15,375 bases of DNA, from positions 1 through 15,375 of the forward strand of contig PNIE01000095.1 of assembly GCA_002877875.1 (NCBI GenBank), read 5' to 3'. Both the position numbers and the translations under genes were made by a program. This stretch comes from Caldimicrobium thiodismutans. Lineage in GTDB: Bacteria; Desulfobacterota; Thermodesulfobacteria; Thermodesulfobacteriales; Thermodesulfobacteriaceae. This document shows positions 14,618 to 15,375 of this stretch, in pieces. Under the pieces are notes generated by a model that saw nothing but the letters and a program-made list of their open reading frames with translations, was not told where the DNA came from and searched no databases. Each line of letters starts with the position of its first letter. Within the stretch, counting starts at the first letter, position 1.

Positions 14618-15127
14618 CTAATCCCTGTGCCAATATACTCTGACTAATTTATCACCTTTTGACCATTTAAATTCAAGATCCCCTTTAAAGGCTCTATAAA
14701 TGGCTCTTCCAAGACGTTGAGCCAGATGATCAGTTGTGGTTTCAATGACCAAACGATTATCTTCTTCGTACATATTTATAATTTGATGAAGGGGATTTAA
14801 ACCCCTTGCTTTTTCAAGTTCATTATTTATAAGGCGCATAATTTCTTCTTGATGGGTTTTAAAGAAATTTCCAGAGAGATAGAGATAACCCATGGCATAA
14901 CTTTCAAGAACTTTTCTGCAGCCAGGGCAGAGAATCTTGGGGACATTTTCTGCTTCAAGAAGTTCTTCAGCCAGTTCTTCATCTATGAACCATCTTTTGT
15001 CTTTAAAAACGGATTTACATTTTGGACAAACAGCTTCACCTGAGGGAGCTGTCTGCATAACATAGGGATCTTCAGAGGTTTCAAATTCCCAAGTATGTCT
15101 AATCCATTTATCCCCTTTTTTAGCCAT
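14618..15127 (-). CDS. BCAM0308-family protein, zinc-ribbon-like
   Basis: I recognise the general pattern of the BCAM0308 family of small proteins of unknown function. The 169-residue protein has two CxxC pairs, CPKC (34-37) and CPGC (67-70), that could hold zinc as a split ribbon, separated by an acidic helix (EELAEELLEAE). Then come GYLYLSGNFFKTHQEEI and a C-terminal alpha/beta part with VIETTTDHLAQRLGRAI and GDLEFKWSKGDKLVRVYW. The ribbon followed by that domain recalls the layout of the ribosome-export factor NMD3, a resemblance only. I set the start at the ATG giving MAKKGDKW, which has AAGGGAGG 5 nt upstream; an ATG 24 bases earlier lacks such a site and lies at the expected transcription start. 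It is the first gene of a five-gene operon. Confidence 0.85.
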   Translation of the reverse strand: MAKKGDKWIRHTWEFETSEDPYVMQTAPSGEAVCPKCKSVFKDKRWFIDEELAEELLEAENVPKILCPGCRKVLESYAMGYLYLSGNFFKTHQEEIMRLINNELEKARGLNPLHQIINMYEEDNRLVIETTTDHLAQRLGRAIYRAFKGDLEFKWSKGDKLVRVYWHRD

Positions 15128-15156
15128 TAAAACCTCCCTTTGAAAAATCAAACTTA

Positions 15157-15185
15157 AATATAATTCAAAGAGAGGCCTTTGTCAA
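15157..15185 (-). promoter_or_regulatory. sigma70-type promoter of the five-gene minus-strand operon
   Basis: Read on the minus strand, TTGACA (15185-15180) is followed after exactly 17 bp by TATATT (15162-15157). Transcription should start near 15150, about 23 nt before the BCAM0308-type start codon. A small inverted repeat, CAAAG-N6-CTTTG (15165-15180), lies between the two boxes and could be a regulatory site or a weak end signal for the ferredoxin gene. Confidence 0.78.
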
Positions 15186-15193
15186 TGAAAGAA

Positions 15194-15375
15194 TTAATCT
15201 TGCCAGGAAATAGCAGAAACCGGACAGGAATTAATGGCCTCTTCGCAATTGCACTCTTTACAGCCTTCCTGATTTTTCACAAAGGCCTTTTCATTAGGGC
15301 CTAACTCAAAAACATTAGGGCATAGCTCTACACAGGTTCCGCAGCCAATACAAAGCTCTTCATCAATAACAAGTG
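15194..15375 (-). CDS. ferredoxin, 5' end beyond the window
   Basis: The visible 59 codons plus stop encode the C-terminal part of a small iron-sulfur electron carrier. It begins in LVIDEELCIGCGTCVELCP, whose CX2CX2CX3CP pattern is the classic [4Fe-4S] motif, and ends with CKECNC, NSCPVSAISWQD and a TAA. The overall design, including VFEL, the AFVKNQEG segment and the terminal SCPV-SAISW, resembles the small ferredoxins of Desulfovibrio and relatives. Eight cysteines are present; the second group (CX2CXCX6CP) is not the usual spacing, so it may carry one or two clusters. Only a few N-terminal residues should be missing. The stop lies 9 bases before the -35 box of the downstream operon. Confidence 0.92.
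   Translation of the reverse strand, partial: LVIDEELCIGCGTCVELCPNVFELGPNEKAFVKNQEGCKECNCEEAINSCPVSAISWQD

Overview
The window looks like chromosome of an AT-rich, anaerobic, probably thermophilic Gram-negative bacterium. The outer-membrane TonB-dependent receptor indicates a diderm. The class I-type hybrid cluster protein and a small ferredoxin indicate anaerobic metabolism. The Lys/Glu/Phe-rich proteins, very short gene spacing and AT-rich intergenic DNA suggest a member of the Thermodesulfobacteriota (Thermodesulfobacterium/Caldimicrobium-like). That placement is an inference from composition and gene content, not from a marker comparison. I see no mobile element, CRISPR array, tRNA or rRNA.

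Layout. Bases 1-342 hold no convincing gene but end in a strong promoter whose -10 box lies inside a perfect 13-bp inverted repeat; it drives a TonB-dependent receptor (343-2145, +). Converging on it is hcp (2187-3809, -), with a bulged hairpin terminator between. Upstream of hcp is a perfect FNR-type palindrome. Divergent from hcp runs a + strand operon: mnmG (4136), a PcnB/CCA-family nucleotidyltransferase with no AUG/GUG/UUG start, and a stand-alone SagB-family flavoprotein (to 7833). A minus-strand gene for a diverged KptA/Tpt1-like protein (7834-8583) abuts it stop-to-stop. Divergent from that is the primary sigma factor rpoD (8671-9990), which abuts, again stop-to-stop, a long minus-strand operon read from right to left: a BCAM0308-family zinc-ribbon-like protein, a tandem Usp protein, a CaCA-family cation exchanger, folC, and a compact UvrD-like helicase. 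A good sigma70 promoter (15157-15185) precedes that operon. The window ends inside a ferredoxin gene.

Functional picture. Most genes are housekeeping (tRNA modification, RNA 3'-end nucleotide addition, folate, transcription, DNA helicase) mixed with metal uptake, ion transport, stress and redox genes. The most unusual points are the operator at the TonB receptor (possibly metal-responsive, NikR-like architecture), the non-canonical start of the pcnB-like gene, the degenerate KptA-like protein, the clamp-binding-like C-terminus of the helicase, and two convergent gene pairs with zero bases between their stop codons, where a hairpin spans both stops. I do not see a clear new multi-gene defence or metabolic system.
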